Source of the DNA: Rhodoferax sp. AJA081-3
GTDB lineage: Bacteria; Pseudomonadota; Gammaproteobacteria; Burkholderiales; Burkholderiaceae_C
Direction: 5' to 3'
DNA length: 64,000 nucleotides
Assembly (NCBI RefSeq): GCF_017798165.1
Contig: NZ_CP059068.1
Span: 4,464,001-4,528,000, forward strand
Positions within the stretch are counted from its first letter, which is position 1; every line of letters starts with the position of its first letter. The position numbers and the translations under genes were made by a program. Below the pieces are notes generated by a model. It was not told the origin of the DNA, did not search any database, and saw only the letters and a program-made list of their open reading frames with translations. Below, in pieces: positions 31,090 through 41,188 of the stretch.

Positions 31090-32163
31090 ATGTCGCGCAC
31101 CGTTTTACAACCGTTGGCCATCACCATGGGTGATGCCGCAGGTATTGGCCCCGAGATCATCGCCAAGGCCTACCGCGAACAGCCCGCGCTGATGCGCCAG
31201 TGTTTTGTGGTGGGTGATGTGGGTACGATGCGCCGCGCCAACCAGGTGGTGGCCTCCGTTGGCCGCCCCGCATTGCCAGTTGCCGCCATTGTGTCGGCCG
31301 ACCATGTGGCCGGTGTGCCGCCCAACTGCATACCGGTATTGCAAATCGGTGCGGCGCTGCAGGCTGTGCCTTGGGGCGCCGTCAGCAGCGTGGCGGGTAC
31401 CCTGGCCGGGCAATGCATAACCTGGGCTGCTGATGCGGCTCTGCGCGGTGAAGTCTGTGCCCTGGTGACGGCCCCATTGCACAAAGAGGCGCTTGCTGCA
31501 GCCGGCCAACCCTTTGACCAGTTCCCGGGTCACACGGAGCTGCTGCAGGACTGCGCGGCGCGTTTCCTGGGTAAGCCGGTGTCCGAGGTACCTGTGCGGA
31601 TGATGCTGGCCAATGACGAACTGCGCACGGTGCTGGTCAGCATCCACGTGTCGCTGCGCGACGCCATTGCCGCGGTCAGTTATGACAACGTGTTGCAAAC
31701 GCTGCAAATTACACATGCCGCCCTGTTGCCGATTCTGGGGCGCAAACCCCGTATTGGCGTCGCCGGGCTGAACCCCCATGCGGGCGAGGGTGGTCTGTTT
31801 GGCCGCGAAGAGCTGGAGGTGATCCAGCCGGCCATCGCAGCGGCCCAGGCCCTGGGATTGGACGCCAGTGGCCCCTGGGCGCCCGATACCGTGTTCATGC
31901 GGGCCCGCAACCGACCCGGGGTTTTGGGTGAGTTTGACGTGGTGGTGGCCATGTACCACGACCAGGGCCTGATTCCCGTCAAATACCTGGGCGTAGAGCA
32001 GGGTGTCAACGTGACACTGGGCCTGCCGCTGGTGCGTACCAGCCCGGACCATGGCACGGCATTTGACATTGCCGGCACCGGCCGCGCCGACCCAGCCAGT
32101 CTGGTGGAGGCCATTCGTATGGCCAGGGTGTTATCTCTTCAGACTGTCGCGGATTTCCCGTAA
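31090..32163 (+). CDS. pdxA: PdxA family dehydrogenase (4-hydroxythreonine-4-phosphate dehydrogenase or PdxA2-like)
   Basis: The 357-residue enzyme starts [20 protein letters not shown]. It has the metal-binding histidines in [10 protein letters not shown], in [11 protein letters not shown] and in [14 protein letters not shown]. PdxA oxidises 4-phosphohydroxy-threonine in pyridoxal phosphate synthesis. The paralogue PdxA2 acts on D-threonate or D-erythronate 4-phosphate, usually beside a four-carbon kinase gene, which is absent here. The TMGDAAG start leaves both options open. The 3' end overlaps the convergent mscL by 33 bp. Confidence 0.87.
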   Translation: MSRTVLQPLAITMGDAAGIGPEIIAKAYREQPALMRQCFVVGDVGTMRRANQVVASVGRPALPVAAIVSADHVAGVPPNCIPVLQIGAALQAVPWGAVSSVAGTLAGQCITWAADAALRGEVCALVTAPLHKEALAAAGQPFDQFPGHTELLQDCAARFLGKPVSEVPVRMMLANDELRTVLVSIHVSLRDAIAAVSYDNVLQTLQITHAALLPILGRKPRIGVAGLNPHAGEGGLFGREELEVIQPAIAAAQALGLDASGPWAPDTVFMRARNRPGVLGEFDVVVAMYHDQGLIPVKYLGVEQGVNVTLGLPLVRTSPDHGTAFDIAGTGRADPASLVEAIRMARVLSLQTVADFP

Positions 32164-32565
32164 CAACAACACATCTTCGGGCGTTGCCACTGGTGCTGGT
32201 TCAACAGCGGGGGCTGGCGCTTCGCGTTTCAGGCGGTTGATCTGTTTGACCATCAGGAAGATGATGAAGGCCAGAATGGTGAAATTCACCGCGACGGTGA
32301 TGAAGCTACCGTATGCAAACACGGGCACTCCGGCTTTTTTCAGGGCATCGAGCGTAGAGGCGGTGCCGGGCGGTATGGCCCCCAGAACCACAAACAGGTT
32401 GGAAAAGTCCAGTTTTCCAAATGCGGCTCCCACCAGCGGCATGATGAGGTCACCCACGATGGAATCCACAATCTTGCCAAAGGCGCCACCGATGATCACG
32501 CCCACGGCCAAATCGATGACATTGCCTTTTATGGCGAATTCCTTGAATTCTTGGACCATTCCCAT
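32131..32565 (-). CDS. mscL: Large-conductance mechanosensitive channel
   Basis: The 144-residue channel begins [22 protein letters not shown]1 is [20 protein letters not shown] and TM2 is near residues 76-97, ending with the C-terminal helix [14 protein letters not shown]. It opens under membrane tension during hypo-osmotic shock. AGGAGC lies upstream of the ATG. It diverges from petA and overlaps pdxA at the 3' end. Confidence 0.96.
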   Translation of the reverse strand: MGMVQEFKEFAIKGNVIDLAVGVIIGGAFGKIVDSIVGDLIMPLVGAAFGKLDFSNLFVVLGAIPPGTASTLDALKKAGVPVFAYGSFITVAVNFTILAFIIFLMVKQINRLKREAPAPAVEPAPVATPEDVLLLREIRDSLKR

Positions 32566-32724
32566 TGTTATTTGCTCCTAATGTGTCAGAAAACGCCAGT
32601 ATTGCCGATTAAAACCCCCTGTCAAGGTCGGGTTGGGCGGGCGGGCGGGCGGCTGAGGGCGCGTTGTAACCGTCAGCTACAATCGGAAATTACCCCCTAG
32701 TAGTCATGTTCATTGAGGATTCTC

Positions 32725-33339
32725 ATGAGTGAAACCCTTGTCGGCAGCCAACAGATCGACTCCAGTAAGCGAACTTGGCTGATTGCCTCCAGTTGTGCTG
32801 GCGCCGTAGGCGTTGGTGCAGTTGCTGTTCCGTTTGTCAGCACATTTCAACCCTCCGAGCGAGCCAAAGCGGCCGGCGCTGCCGTTGAGGTGGATATTGG
32901 TGCCATGAAACCCGGTGAAAAACTGACAGTGGAGTGGCGCGGCAAGCCCGTCTGGATCGTGCGCCGTACACCTGAGCAGTTGGCCGCATTGCCCACACTG
33001 GATGGGCAGCTGGCCGATCCAGAGTCCAAGCGCAAGCCTGCGGAGTTGACGCCTGCTTACGTTGACAAAGGTACACGCTCGATCAAGCCCGAGTACTTCG
33101 TGGCCGTTGGTATCTGCACCCACCTGGGCTGCTCGCCGTCGGATAAATTCACGCCTGGTCCTCAAGCGTCCCTGCCGGACGACTGGAAAGGTGGATTTTT
33201 GTGCCCCTGCCATGGATCGACCTTCGATTTTGCGGGCCGTGTCTTCAAGAACAAACCTGCGCCGGACAATCTTGAGATCCCTCCCCACATGTACCTTTCC
33301 GACAGCAAGTTGCTGATCGGTGAAGACAAAAAAGCCTGA
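32725..33339 (+). CDS. petA: Ubiquinol-cytochrome c reductase iron-sulfur subunit (Rieske)
   Basis: The 204-residue protein has an N-terminal twin-arginine-like anchor (SSKRTWLIASSCAGAVGVGA) and the Rieske 2Fe-2S ligands C131, H133 (CTHLGC) and C160, H163 (CPCHGSTFDFAG). It oxidises ubiquinol at the Qo site of the bc1 complex. TGAGGAT precedes the ATG. It is the first gene of petABC. Confidence 0.97.
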   Translation: MSETLVGSQQIDSSKRTWLIASSCAGAVGVGAVAVPFVSTFQPSERAKAAGAAVEVDIGAMKPGEKLTVEWRGKPVWIVRRTPEQLAALPTLDGQLADPESKRKPAELTPAYVDKGTRSIKPEYFVAVGICTHLGCSPSDKFTPGPQASLPDDWKGGFLCPCHGSTFDFAGRVFKNKPAPDNLEIPPHMYLSDSKLLIGEDKKA

Positions 33340-33350
33340 GGAACAGAGAC

Positions 33351-34754
33351 ATGGCTGATTTCAAGGAAATTTCCCCCAACGCTTCGGCGGGCGCCAAGCT
33401 GACCAACTGGTTCGAGAACCGACTGCCTACCGCGTTTGACGCCTACAAGGTTCACATGTCGGAGTACTACGCTCCGAAGAACTTCAACTTCTGGTACATC
33501 TTTGGCTCCTTGGCCATGCTGGTGCTGGTTATTCAGATCGTTACCGGTATTTTCCTGGTGATGCACTACAAACCTGATGCCGCTTTGGCCTTCGGTTCGG
33601 TGGAATACATCATGCGCGACGTGCCATGGGGCTGGTTGATTCGTTACATGCACTCCACGGGCGCTTCGGCGTTTTTTGTCGTGGTCTACCTGCACATGTT
33701 CCGCGGCCTGTTGTATGGCAGCTACCGCAAGCCACGTGAGTTGGTCTGGGTCTTTGGCTGCGCCATTTTCCTGTGCCTGATGGCAGAAGCCTTTATGGGT
33801 TACCTGCTGCCTTGGGGTCAGATGAGCTACTGGGGCGCCCAGGTGATCGTAAACCTGTTTGCCGCTGTGCCCTTTGTCGGTCCCGATCTGGCTTTGCTGA
33901 TCCGTGGTGACTATGTGGTGGGTGATGCCACCTTGAACCGCTTCTTCAGCTTCCACGTCATTGCAGTGCCCCTGGTTCTGCTGGGCTTGGTGGTTGCGCA
34001 CTTGATGGCACTGCATGATGTGGGTTCGAATAACCCCGATGGCATCGAGATCAAGGCGACCAAGGACGCCAAGGGTATTCCGCTGGACGGCATTCCTTTC
34101 CACCCCTACTACACGGTCCACGACATTTTTGCGGTGTCCATGTTCCTGATGGTGTTTTCGGCTGTGATTTTCTTCGCGCCCGAGTTTGGTGGCTATTTCC
34201 TGGAATACAACAATTTCATCCCGGCTGATCCTTTGCAAACACCTTTGCACATTGCACCGGTCTGGTATTTCACGCCTTTCTACTCCATGCTGCGCGCCAT
34301 CACCGATGAAATGATGATCGTGCTGGAAATCTGTACGGTGGCAGCCGCTCTGTTTGCGATTGTCAAGTTCAAGATGCCCGCAATCTTCAAGGCCGTGATC
34401 CTGGGTGCTGCAGTGGTTGTTGTCGCCATGATGCTGTCAATCGACGCAAAATTCTGGGGTGTGGTTGCCATGGGTGGTGCAGTGGTGATCTTGTTCTTCT
34501 TGCCATGGCTGGACCATTGCCAGGTCAAGTCCATTCGTTACCGTCCGGACTGGCACAAGTACCTGTATGCCGTTTTTGTGTTGAACTTTGTCATCCTGGC
34601 TTGGTTGGGAACTCAGGCGCCTTCGCCCATCGGTGAGCGTGTGTCGCAAGTGGGTACCTTGTTTTACTTCGGCTTCTTCTTGCTGATGCCGTGGTGGAGT
34701 CGTCTGGGTGAGGCCAAGGCTGTGCCAACCCGTGTCAATTTCGCTGCCCATTGA
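33351..34754 (+). CDS. petB: Cytochrome b of the bc1 complex
   Basis: The 467-residue membrane protein spans the bc1 core. It has the b-haem histidine regions (RYMHSTGASAFFVVVYLHMF and FFSFHVIAVPLVLLGLVVAH) and the Qo-site PVWYF (the PEWY equivalent, here with Val). It lies 11 bp after petA. Confidence 0.97.
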   Translation: MADFKEISPNASAGAKLTNWFENRLPTAFDAYKVHMSEYYAPKNFNFWYIFGSLAMLVLVIQIVTGIFLVMHYKPDAALAFGSVEYIMRDVPWGWLIRYMHSTGASAFFVVVYLHMFRGLLYGSYRKPRELVWVFGCAIFLCLMAEAFMGYLLPWGQMSYWGAQVIVNLFAAVPFVGPDLALLIRGDYVVGDATLNRFFSFHVIAVPLVLLGLVVAHLMALHDVGSNNPDGIEIKATKDAKGIPLDGIPFHPYYTVHDIFAVSMFLMVFSAVIFFAPEFGGYFLEYNNFIPADPLQTPLHIAPVWYFTPFYSMLRAITDEMMIVLEICTVAAALFAIVKFKMPAIFKAVILGAAVVVVAMMLSIDAKFWGVVAMGGAVVILFFLPWLDHCQVKSIRYRPDWHKYLYAVFVLNFVILAWLGTQAPSPIGERVSQVGTLFYFGFFLLMPWWSRLGEAKAVPTRVNFAAH

Positions 34755-34770
34755 GTCGGAGATTACGCAA

Positions 34771-35532
34771 ATGAAAAAAGTATTTTTGACTGTGGTGGCT
34801 GCACTGGGCCTGATGACAGGCGCAGCACATGCTGCTGGTGGCGGTATCGCCTGGGACAAGGCCCCGGATAGGTCCAATGACCTTGCAGCTTTGCAAAACG
34901 GCGCCAAGCTGTTTGTCAACTACTGCCTGAACTGCCACTCGGCAGCGTTTATGCGCTTTAATCGCCTGAAGGACATTGGTCTGACCGACCAGCAGATCAA
35001 GGACAACCTGTTGTTCACGACCGACAAGGTGGGCGACACCATGAAGGCGTCCATTGATCCCAAGCAAGCTAAGGAATGGTTTGGTGGCAATCCTCCAGAC
35101 CTGACACTGGTTGCGCGCTCGCGTTCGGCCCAGGGTAAGGGAACGGGCGCGGACTACCTGTACACCTACCTGCGCAATTACTACGTGGACGATACCAAGC
35201 CCACTGGCTGGAACAACCTGGCATTTCCCAACGTGGGTATGCCCCATGTGTTGTGGGAACTGCAAGGCAAGCGTGCGCCTGTTTATGAAACTGTCATGGA
35301 CCACGGCCACGAAGTACAAAGGCTGAAGGGCTGGGAACAATTGACGCCCGGGACCATGGGTGCCGAGCGTTTTGACCAGGAAATGGGCGATTTGGTGAGT
35401 TATCTGTCGTGGATGGCTGAGCCCGCGAAGAACACACGGGTACGTGTGGGTTTTGGTGTGATGTTGTTCCTGCTGTTCATGACTTTCTTTGCTTGGCGAC
35501 TGAATGCCGCGTATTGGAAAGACGTCAAGTAA
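34771..35532 (+). CDS. petC: Cytochrome c1
   Basis: The 253-residue protein has a signal peptide (cleavage near GAAHA-A), the haem-binding NYCLNCH (C52, C55, H56), a methionine ligand candidate in NVGMPHVLWE, and a C-terminal membrane anchor (about residues 230-245). It passes electrons from the Rieske centre to cytochrome c. A strong terminator follows. Confidence 0.97.
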   Translation: MKKVFLTVVAALGLMTGAAHAAGGGIAWDKAPDRSNDLAALQNGAKLFVNYCLNCHSAAFMRFNRLKDIGLTDQQIKDNLLFTTDKVGDTMKASIDPKQAKEWFGGNPPDLTLVARSRSAQGKGTGADYLYTYLRNYYVDDTKPTGWNNLAFPNVGMPHVLWELQGKRAPVYETVMDHGHEVQRLKGWEQLTPGTMGAERFDQEMGDLVSYLSWMAEPAKNTRVRVGFGVMLFLLFMTFFAWRLNAAYWKDVK

Positions 35533-35585
35533 TACGGGTTTCTTTACCATGTGCCCTGTGTCTGCGGACGCTCGGTGATGGTTCC

Positions 35586-35625
35586 AGAGTGGGTTCGCAA
35601 TGGCAACCCACTCTTTTTAATTTTT
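35586..35625 (+). terminator. Rho-independent terminator after petABC
   Basis: AGAGTGGGTT (35586-35595) pairs perfectly with AACCCACTCT (35605-35614) around a 9-nt loop, followed by TTTTTAATTTTT. The sspA ribosome binding site (AGGAG) begins right after it. Confidence 0.92.
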
Positions 35626-35639
35626 AGGAGTCTTTTGCC

Positions 35640-36251
35640 ATGATGGTGCTGTATTCAGGAACAACCTGCCCCTTTTCTCACCGTTGCCGTTTCGTTCTGT
35701 TCGAAAAAGGCATGGACTTCGAAATCCGCGATGTGGACTTGTACAACAAGCCCGAAGACATCAGCGTTATGAACCCCTATGGGCAAGTACCGATTCTGGT
35801 CGAGCGTGACCTGATCCTGTACGAGTCCAACATCATCAATGAATACATTGACGAGCGTTTCCCGCATCCCCAACTGATGCCCGGTGACCCTGTCGACCGT
35901 GCCCGTGTTCGTTTGTTCCTGCTCAATTTCGAGAAGGAGCTGTTCGTACACGTGTCGACACTGGAAGCCCGCAGTTCCAAGGGCAATGACAAGGCATTGG
36001 AAAAAGCGCGCGCGCATATTCGCGACCGTCTGACCCAACTGGCCCCCGTGTTCCTGAAGAACAAATACATGTTGGGCGACAACTTCTCCATGCTGGACGT
36101 GGCCATTGCGCCGCTGCTGTGGCGCCTGGACTTCTACGGGATTGACCTGAGCAAGAATGCGGCGCCTTTGCTGAAGTACGCGGAGCGCATCTTCTCGCGT
36201 CCTGCCTACATCGAGGCACTGACGCCTTCCGAGAAAGTCATGCGCAAGTAA
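35640..36251 (+). CDS. sspA: Stringent starvation protein A (GST-fold)
   Basis: The 203-residue protein has a glutathione-transferase fold: N-terminal thioredoxin-like VLYSGTTCPFSHRCRFVLFEKG and NPYGQVPILVERDLILYESN, then the helical C-domain. SspA binds RNA polymerase and affects stationary-phase and acid-stress transcription. It is followed by sspB, as in many proteobacteria. Two adjacent ATGs (35640 and 35643) are both possible starts. Confidence 0.92.
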   Translation: MMVLYSGTTCPFSHRCRFVLFEKGMDFEIRDVDLYNKPEDISVMNPYGQVPILVERDLILYESNIINEYIDERFPHPQLMPGDPVDRARVRLFLLNFEKELFVHVSTLEARSSKGNDKALEKARAHIRDRLTQLAPVFLKNKYMLGDNFSMLDVAIAPLLWRLDFYGIDLSKNAAPLLKYAERIFSRPAYIEALTPSEKVMRK

Positions 36252-36268
36252 TTGCCGGGCGTGCCACC

Positions 36269-36751
36269 ATGTTAGATGCCGCAGACTCCAGCTCCACGCG
36301 CCCCTATCTGATTCGTGCCCTGTACGAGTGGTGCACGGACAATGGTCTGACACCATTCATCGCCGTTTTGGTGGATGAGACGGTGCGCGTGCCCAATGAA
36401 TACGTCAAGGATGGTGAGATCGTGCTGAACATCAGTTTTGATGCCACCAGTTCGCTCACCATGGGCAACGAGTTCATTGAATTCAAGGGACGGTTTGGTG
36501 GTGTAGCGCGGGACATTTTTGTGCCTGTGGATCGTGTGGTGGCGATCTATGCCCGTGAAAATGGGCAAGGCATGGCGTTTCCCATGCTTGCGCGCCAAAC
36601 TGCTGCCACATCGTCAGATGACGTGCCATCCGTCGAGACCAAGGCGACGGTGTTGACCCCGGTGACCAACACACCGAGTAATGGGAATGGTCCGAAGTCG
36701 CCCCGCCCTCCAACGGGCGGTGGCAAACCATCACTAACGCGTATTAAATAA
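36269..36751 (+). CDS. sspB: ClpXP protease specificity-enhancing factor SspB
   Basis: The 160-residue adaptor has RPYLIRALYEWCTDNGLTPF and NISFDATSSLTMGNEFIEF with ARFGG-like GRFGGVARDI, then a long disordered linker and a short basic C-terminal tail (KPSLTRIK), the ClpX-binding module. It delivers ssrA-tagged proteins to ClpXP. It lies 17 bp after sspA. Confidence 0.93.
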   Translation: MLDAADSSSTRPYLIRALYEWCTDNGLTPFIAVLVDETVRVPNEYVKDGEIVLNISFDATSSLTMGNEFIEFKGRFGGVARDIFVPVDRVVAIYARENGQGMAFPMLARQTAATSSDDVPSVETKATVLTPVTNTPSNGNGPKSPRPPTGGGKPSLTRIK

Positions 36752-36809
36752 CATTGCGATACACACTCTGCGTTTTTAGAGTGCACAAGTAATGTAGAAT
36801 AGAAGACGT

Positions 36810-36885
36810 GCCGATTTAGCTCAGTTGGTAGAGCAACCGCCTTGTAAGCGGTAGGTCATCAGTTCGAATCCGATAATCGGCACCA
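36810..36885 (+). tRNA. tRNA-Thr (UGU anticodon)
   Basis: The 76-nt cloverleaf includes an encoded CCA. The acceptor GCCGATT pairs with AATCGGC, the anticodon stem ACCGC/GCGGT encloses loop CTTGTAA with anticodon TGT, and the T arm contains GTTCGAATC. A TAGAAT hexamer at 36795-36800 is a likely -10 element. Confidence 0.96.
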
Positions 36886-36905
36886 TTTATTTTTGCTATT
36901 TCTTC

Positions 36906-37220
36906 TCAAGGTTCCAGGCGTGGCGTTTGAACCTTTAGGCGGATAGCGCTGACCTCCCACCCTTTTGCGCGCAAGTGAGACTCCAGGGAGGGCAGCAGTT
37001 GGCGAATTTTCGCGGCAATAGCGTTGTTGTCGAGAATCAGGCACCAGACGGTGTCCTCGATGGGGCCAGCCCGTACCGCTTTGCGCAGTGAAGCAGGTAT
37101 GAGAGCCTCAATCGATTTCAGTCGAGCCGACGATTCCATAGCGAGCCCGGTGAGACGTGCCAAAGTAGGCGAGTCCTGCGTTGCTTGCAGTAGAGTGAAG
37201 GAATGGTTGCGACGGTTCAT
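36906..37220 (-). CDS. dciA: DUF721 protein, probable replicative helicase loader DciA
   Basis: The 104-residue protein ends AKIRQLLPSLESHLRAKGWE and then VSAIRLKV, the C-terminal pattern of the DUF721 family, with a small alpha-beta domain before it (residues 60-75, DTVWCLILDNNAIAAKI). DciA is the ancestral DnaB loader in bacteria that lack DnaC. In Pseudomonas it also lies close to secA. It runs convergent to tRNA-Thr and only 29 bp divergent from the M23 peptidase gene. Confidence 0.75.
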   Translation of the reverse strand: MNRRNHSFTLLQATQDSPTLARLTGLAMESSARLKSIEALIPASLRKAVRAGPIEDTVWCLILDNNAIAAKIRQLLPSLESHLRAKGWEVSAIRLKVQTPRLEP

Positions 37221-37249
37221 GGCCTTAGTTTGATGCGAAGGGATTCTGA

Positions 37250-38254
37250 ATGCAATTGATTATCACGGATGCATGGCTAATCAAGAGCCGCGCTTTTCAC
37301 CTTAGCGGCTCCAAACTCCTGATGACCGTGATCGCTTCCTCTTTCGCATTGATGCTGATTTCGGCAACCCTGTACCACTGGGTCTTTCTCAAAGGTGCAC
37401 GCGAAGGCTGGCCCGTTATCGGTACGCTGGTCCGTTTGGTTGTCAAAGATGAGGTCGCGCAGCAGGATCGCTTCATGCGTGAAAACATTGAAGTTATGGC
37501 GAAAAAACTCGGTGAGATGCAGGCCAAGATGCTGCAATTGGAATCATTGGGTGAGCGTGTGTCTGGCTTGGCAGGTGTTAATCCTGCAGATATCAAAATC
37601 AAACCCGGGCAGGGTGGGAAATTGATTTCTGGTCGCGATCTGTCTATGTTGGAGCTGCAAACTACCCTGCAGGAGCTTGATGACTTGGCAGGCGCGCGGA
37701 CGGATTTGATGACGGTGCTGGAATCTCGACTGTTTGAACAGAAGATCAAAAAAATGATGATTCCGACCCAGACGCCGGTGCCCAATGCCAATCTGGGGTC
37801 CAACTTCGGATGGCGTATCGACCCCATCACCGGCCGATCTGCATTGCATACGGGGCTCGATTTCCCCGCAGCGCCTGGCACGGTCATATTTGCTGCGGCT
37901 GGTGGGGTAGTGGTTACCCAGGAATACCAGTCTGAGTACGGCAATATGCTGGAGGTGGACCATGGCAACGACCTGATTTCCCGCTACGCCCACGCCTCCA
38001 AGGTGTATGTGAAGAAGGGGGATTTGATCAAGCGCGGTCAAAAAATTGCGGAAGTCGGAAATACAGGTCGCTCTACCGGGCCGCACTTGCACTTCGAGGT
38101 TTTGGTGCAAGGTGTACCGCAAGACCCGCAAAAATTCCTCAATGCCGGCCGCGAACTCGGTAACCCCCAGGTCGCGCGCAGCAATTTGCCAGTATCCTCC
38201 GGTGTTTCGGCTTCTGTGGGCAATTCGGCAGTGCCACCCTCCAGTCAACGGTAA
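37250..38254 (+). CDS. M23 family metallopeptidase (membrane-anchored)
   Basis: The 334-residue protein has an N-terminal transmembrane helix (about residues 24-46), a coiled-coil-like stretch (residues 80-160) and a LytM/M23 domain with zinc ligands in RSALHTGLDF and GPHLHFEV. It starts GSNFGWRIDPITG, as is typical. Such enzymes cut peptidoglycan cross-links or, when degenerate, activate amidases. Here the HxxxD and HxH motifs are intact. The C-terminus is Ser/Val-rich. Confidence 0.9.
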   Translation: MQLIITDAWLIKSRAFHLSGSKLLMTVIASSFALMLISATLYHWVFLKGAREGWPVIGTLVRLVVKDEVAQQDRFMRENIEVMAKKLGEMQAKMLQLESLGERVSGLAGVNPADIKIKPGQGGKLISGRDLSMLELQTTLQELDDLAGARTDLMTVLESRLFEQKIKKMMIPTQTPVPNANLGSNFGWRIDPITGRSALHTGLDFPAAPGTVIFAAAGGVVVTQEYQSEYGNMLEVDHGNDLISRYAHASKVYVKKGDLIKRGQKIAEVGNTGRSTGPHLHFEVLVQGVPQDPQKFLNAGRELGNPQVARSNLPVSSGVSASVGNSAVPPSSQR

Positions 38255-38397
38255 AATCACCGGTTTGGTTTTCAAAGGTGCAAGTTTGACCGCGTCAGCG
38301 GTTGCATTTCGCCAGAACATCCCCACTTCACCCAGATTAGAAAAAGGACTGCGCTGCGCTGCGAACCCATTGTGGGGTCCAGGCCAGTCTTGCATTC

Positions 38398-41166
38398 ATG
38401 GCCATTAATATTCTTACCAAAATCTTCGGCAGTCGTAACGACCGCCTGCTCAAGCAATACCGTTCTGGTGTGGCCCGCATCAATGCCCTGGAGGCACAGT
38501 ACGAGCAATTGAGCGACGACGCACTCAAGGCCAAGACGCAAGAGTTCAAGGAGCGCATCCAGAAGGGCGCAACGCTGGATGAACTGCTGCCAGAGGCCTT
38601 TGCCGTGGTACGTGAGGGCTCCAAGCGGGTTATGAAGATGCGGCACTTTGATGTGCAGCTTTTGGGTGGCATGTCGCTGCACTATGGGAAGATTTCCGAA
38701 ATGGGTACGGGTGAAGGCAAGACGCTGACCGCCACGCTGCCTGTCTACCTGAATGCGCTGACGGGCAAAGGTGTTCACGTCGTGACGGTGAACGACTACC
38801 TGGCCAGCCGCGACGCCCAATGGATGGGACGCCTCTACAACTTCCTGGGCCTGACGGTGGGTATCAATCTGCCCCAGATGCCGCGTGAGGAAAAGCAGGC
38901 CGCCTACCGTGCCGACATCACGTACGGCACCAACAACGAATACGGCTTTGACTACCTGCGCGACAACATGGTCTACGAGGTGGCAGACCGCGTACAGCGC
39001 GGCCTGAACTACGCCATCGTCGACGAGGTTGACTCCATCCTGATTGATGAAGCGCGCACACCGTTGATCATCAGCGGGCAGGCTGAAGACCACACCGACA
39101 TGTACCTGGCCATCAACAAGGCCGCTCCCCGGCTCGTACGCCAGGAAGGTGAAGCCGATCCCCGTACGGGTGAAGGCGTCACCAAACCCGGTGACTTCAC
39201 GCTGGACGAGAAAAGCCACCAGGTTTTCCTGACCGAGCAAGGTCATGAGAGCGCAGAGCGCATCTTTGCCGAGATGGGCCTGATCCCCGCCGGTGCGTCG
39301 TTGTACGACCCGGCCAACATCACGCTGATGCACCACCTGTATGCGGCACTGCGGGCCAACAACCTGTACCACCGCGACCAGCACTATGTGGTGCAGCAGG
39401 GTGAAATCATCATCGTGGATGAGTTCACCGGACGTCTGATGACAGGCCGCCGCTGGAGTGATGGCCTGCACCAGGCGGTCGAGGCCAAGGAAGGTGTTGC
39501 CATCCAGGCGGAGAACCAGACGCTGGCTTCCATCACTTTCCAGAACTACTTCCGTCTGTATGGCAAGCTGGCCGGCATGACCGGTACGGCGGATACCGAG
39601 GCCTACGAGTTCCAAGAAATCTACGGGCTGGAAACCATCGTGATCCCGCCCAATCGCATCAGCAAGCGCGAAGACCAGCTGGACCGCATCTATAAGACAA
39701 CGCGTGAGAAGTATGCCGCGGCGATCCAGGACATCCGCGAATGCCATGAGCGTGGTCAGCCGGTGCTAGTAGGCACCACCTCCATTGAAAACTCTGAAAT
39801 CATTGCGCAGTTACTGGAAAAGGAAAAGCTGCCGCACCAGGTGCTCAATGCCAAGCAGCACGCCCGCGAAGCCGATATCGTCGCGCAGGCTGGCCGTGCC
39901 AAGATGATCACTATCGCCACCAATATGGCGGGTCGTGGTACCGACATCGTATTGGGCGGCAGTATTGGCAAGACCATTGAAGCCATAGAGGCGGATGAAA
40001 CACTGGATGCCGCTACCAAGCAACAAAAGATAGAGGCCTTGCGTGCACAGTGGACCATAGACCATGAGCAGGTCAAGGCGTTGGGCGGTTTGCGCATCAT
40101 TGCAACCGAGCGCCACGAATCACGCCGCATCGACAACCAGTTGCGCGGCCGCTCCGGTCGCCAGGGTGACCCCGGTTCCTCACGGTTTTATTTGAGCCTG
40201 GACGATTCGCTGATGCGCATTTTCGCGGGTGACCGTGTCAAGGCCATCATGGACCGCCTGAAGATGCCCGATGGTGAAGCCATCGAAGCCGGTATCGTCA
40301 CGCGCAGCATCGAGAGTGCACAGCGCAAGGTCGAAGCACGTAACTTCGACATGCGCAAGCAGTTGCTGGAATACGATGACGTGTCCAATGACCAGCGCAA
40401 GGTGATCTACCAGCAGCGCAATGCCATTCTGGATGCCAAGGACTTGACGGCACAGATTGCATCTCTGCGCGAAGGCTGCTTCCAGGATCTGGCGCGCCAG
40501 TACATTCCTGCGGAGTCGGTGGAAGAGCAGTGGGATGTTGCCGGTTTGCAAAAGGTACTGGCAGACGAGTGGCAGATGAACTTGGACCTGGTGAAGCAGG
40601 TGAGCGATGCCAGCGCCATTGTGGATGAAGACCTGGTGACGACCGTGACCAGGGCCGCAGATGCGCTGTTCCAGGCCAAGGTGGAGCAAGTTGGCGCTGA
40701 GAATTTCACCCAGTTTGAGCGCATGGTGTTGCTGCAAAGCATTGATACACACTGGCGCGACCACCTGAGTTCGCTGGACTATCTGCGCCAGGGCATCCAC
40801 TTGCGCGGTTACGCACAAAAACAGCCCAAGCAGGAGTACAAACGCGAAGCCTTTGAGTTGTTCGGGCAACTGCTTGACTCGGTCAAGAACGAAGTGACCA
40901 AGGTACTGATGACGGTCAAGGTGCAGTCGTCGGAGCAGTTGGAACAGGCTGCAGATGCCATGGAAAGCCGTGGTGAAAGTATTGCCAACGTAACCTATAG
41001 CGCGCCGACGGAAACCGGTGAGGTCGCAACCACCGTTGATCCGAGCACGTTGCGCGCTGCAGGTGCTGCCGCTCTGGGCGCAGACATGGTGCGTGTTGGT
41101 CGCAACGACCCGTGTCCCTGCGGTAGTGGCAAGAAATTCAAACAGTGCCACGGAAAACTCGCCTGA
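38398..41166 (+). CDS. secA: Preprotein translocase ATPase SecA
   Basis: The 922-residue motor of the Sec pathway has Walker [10 protein letters not shown] near residue 103, the [17 protein letters not shown]-type box, the preprotein cross-linking domain and the helicase motif [15 protein letters not shown]. The C-terminal zinc motif [13 protein letters not shown], which binds SecB and lipids, is complete. It follows the M23 gene after a 143-bp gap in which I see no clear element. Confidence 0.97.
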   Translation: MAINILTKIFGSRNDRLLKQYRSGVARINALEAQYEQLSDDALKAKTQEFKERIQKGATLDELLPEAFAVVREGSKRVMKMRHFDVQLLGGMSLHYGKISEMGTGEGKTLTATLPVYLNALTGKGVHVVTVNDYLASRDAQWMGRLYNFLGLTVGINLPQMPREEKQAAYRADITYGTNNEYGFDYLRDNMVYEVADRVQRGLNYAIVDEVDSILIDEARTPLIISGQAEDHTDMYLAINKAAPRLVRQEGEADPRTGEGVTKPGDFTLDEKSHQVFLTEQGHESAERIFAEMGLIPAGASLYDPANITLMHHLYAALRANNLYHRDQHYVVQQGEIIIVDEFTGRLMTGRRWSDGLHQAVEAKEGVAIQAENQTLASITFQNYFRLYGKLAGMTGTADTEAYEFQEIYGLETIVIPPNRISKREDQLDRIYKTTREKYAAAIQDIRECHERGQPVLVGTTSIENSEIIAQLLEKEKLPHQVLNAKQHAREADIVAQAGRAKMITIATNMAGRGTDIVLGGSIGKTIEAIEADETLDAATKQQKIEALRAQWTIDHEQVKALGGLRIIATERHESRRIDNQLRGRSGRQGDPGSSRFYLSLDDSLMRIFAGDRVKAIMDRLKMPDGEAIEAGIVTRSIESAQRKVEARNFDMRKQLLEYDDVSNDQRKVIYQQRNAILDAKDLTAQIASLREGCFQDLARQYIPAESVEEQWDVAGLQKVLADEWQMNLDLVKQVSDASAIVDEDLVTTVTRAADALFQAKVEQVGAENFTQFERMVLLQSIDTHWRDHLSSLDYLRQGIHLRGYAQKQPKQEYKREAFELFGQLLDSVKNEVTKVLMTVKVQSSEQLEQAADAMESRGESIANVTYSAPTETGEVATTVDPSTLRAAGAAALGADMVRVGRNDPCPCGSGKKFKQCHGKLA

Positions 41167-41188
41167 TATTTCCTGAAAGACCCTAGCG

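Noticed and set aside
32664..32683. petA promoter (TTGTAA with TACAAT)
   Set aside because: The hexamers are only 8 bp apart. TACAAT could be a -10 element, but no -35 box lies at the right distance.
36764..36783. CACTCT/AGAGTG hairpin between sspB and tRNA-Thr as a terminator
   Set aside because: The T-run lies in the loop, not after the stem, and the stem is only 6 bp.
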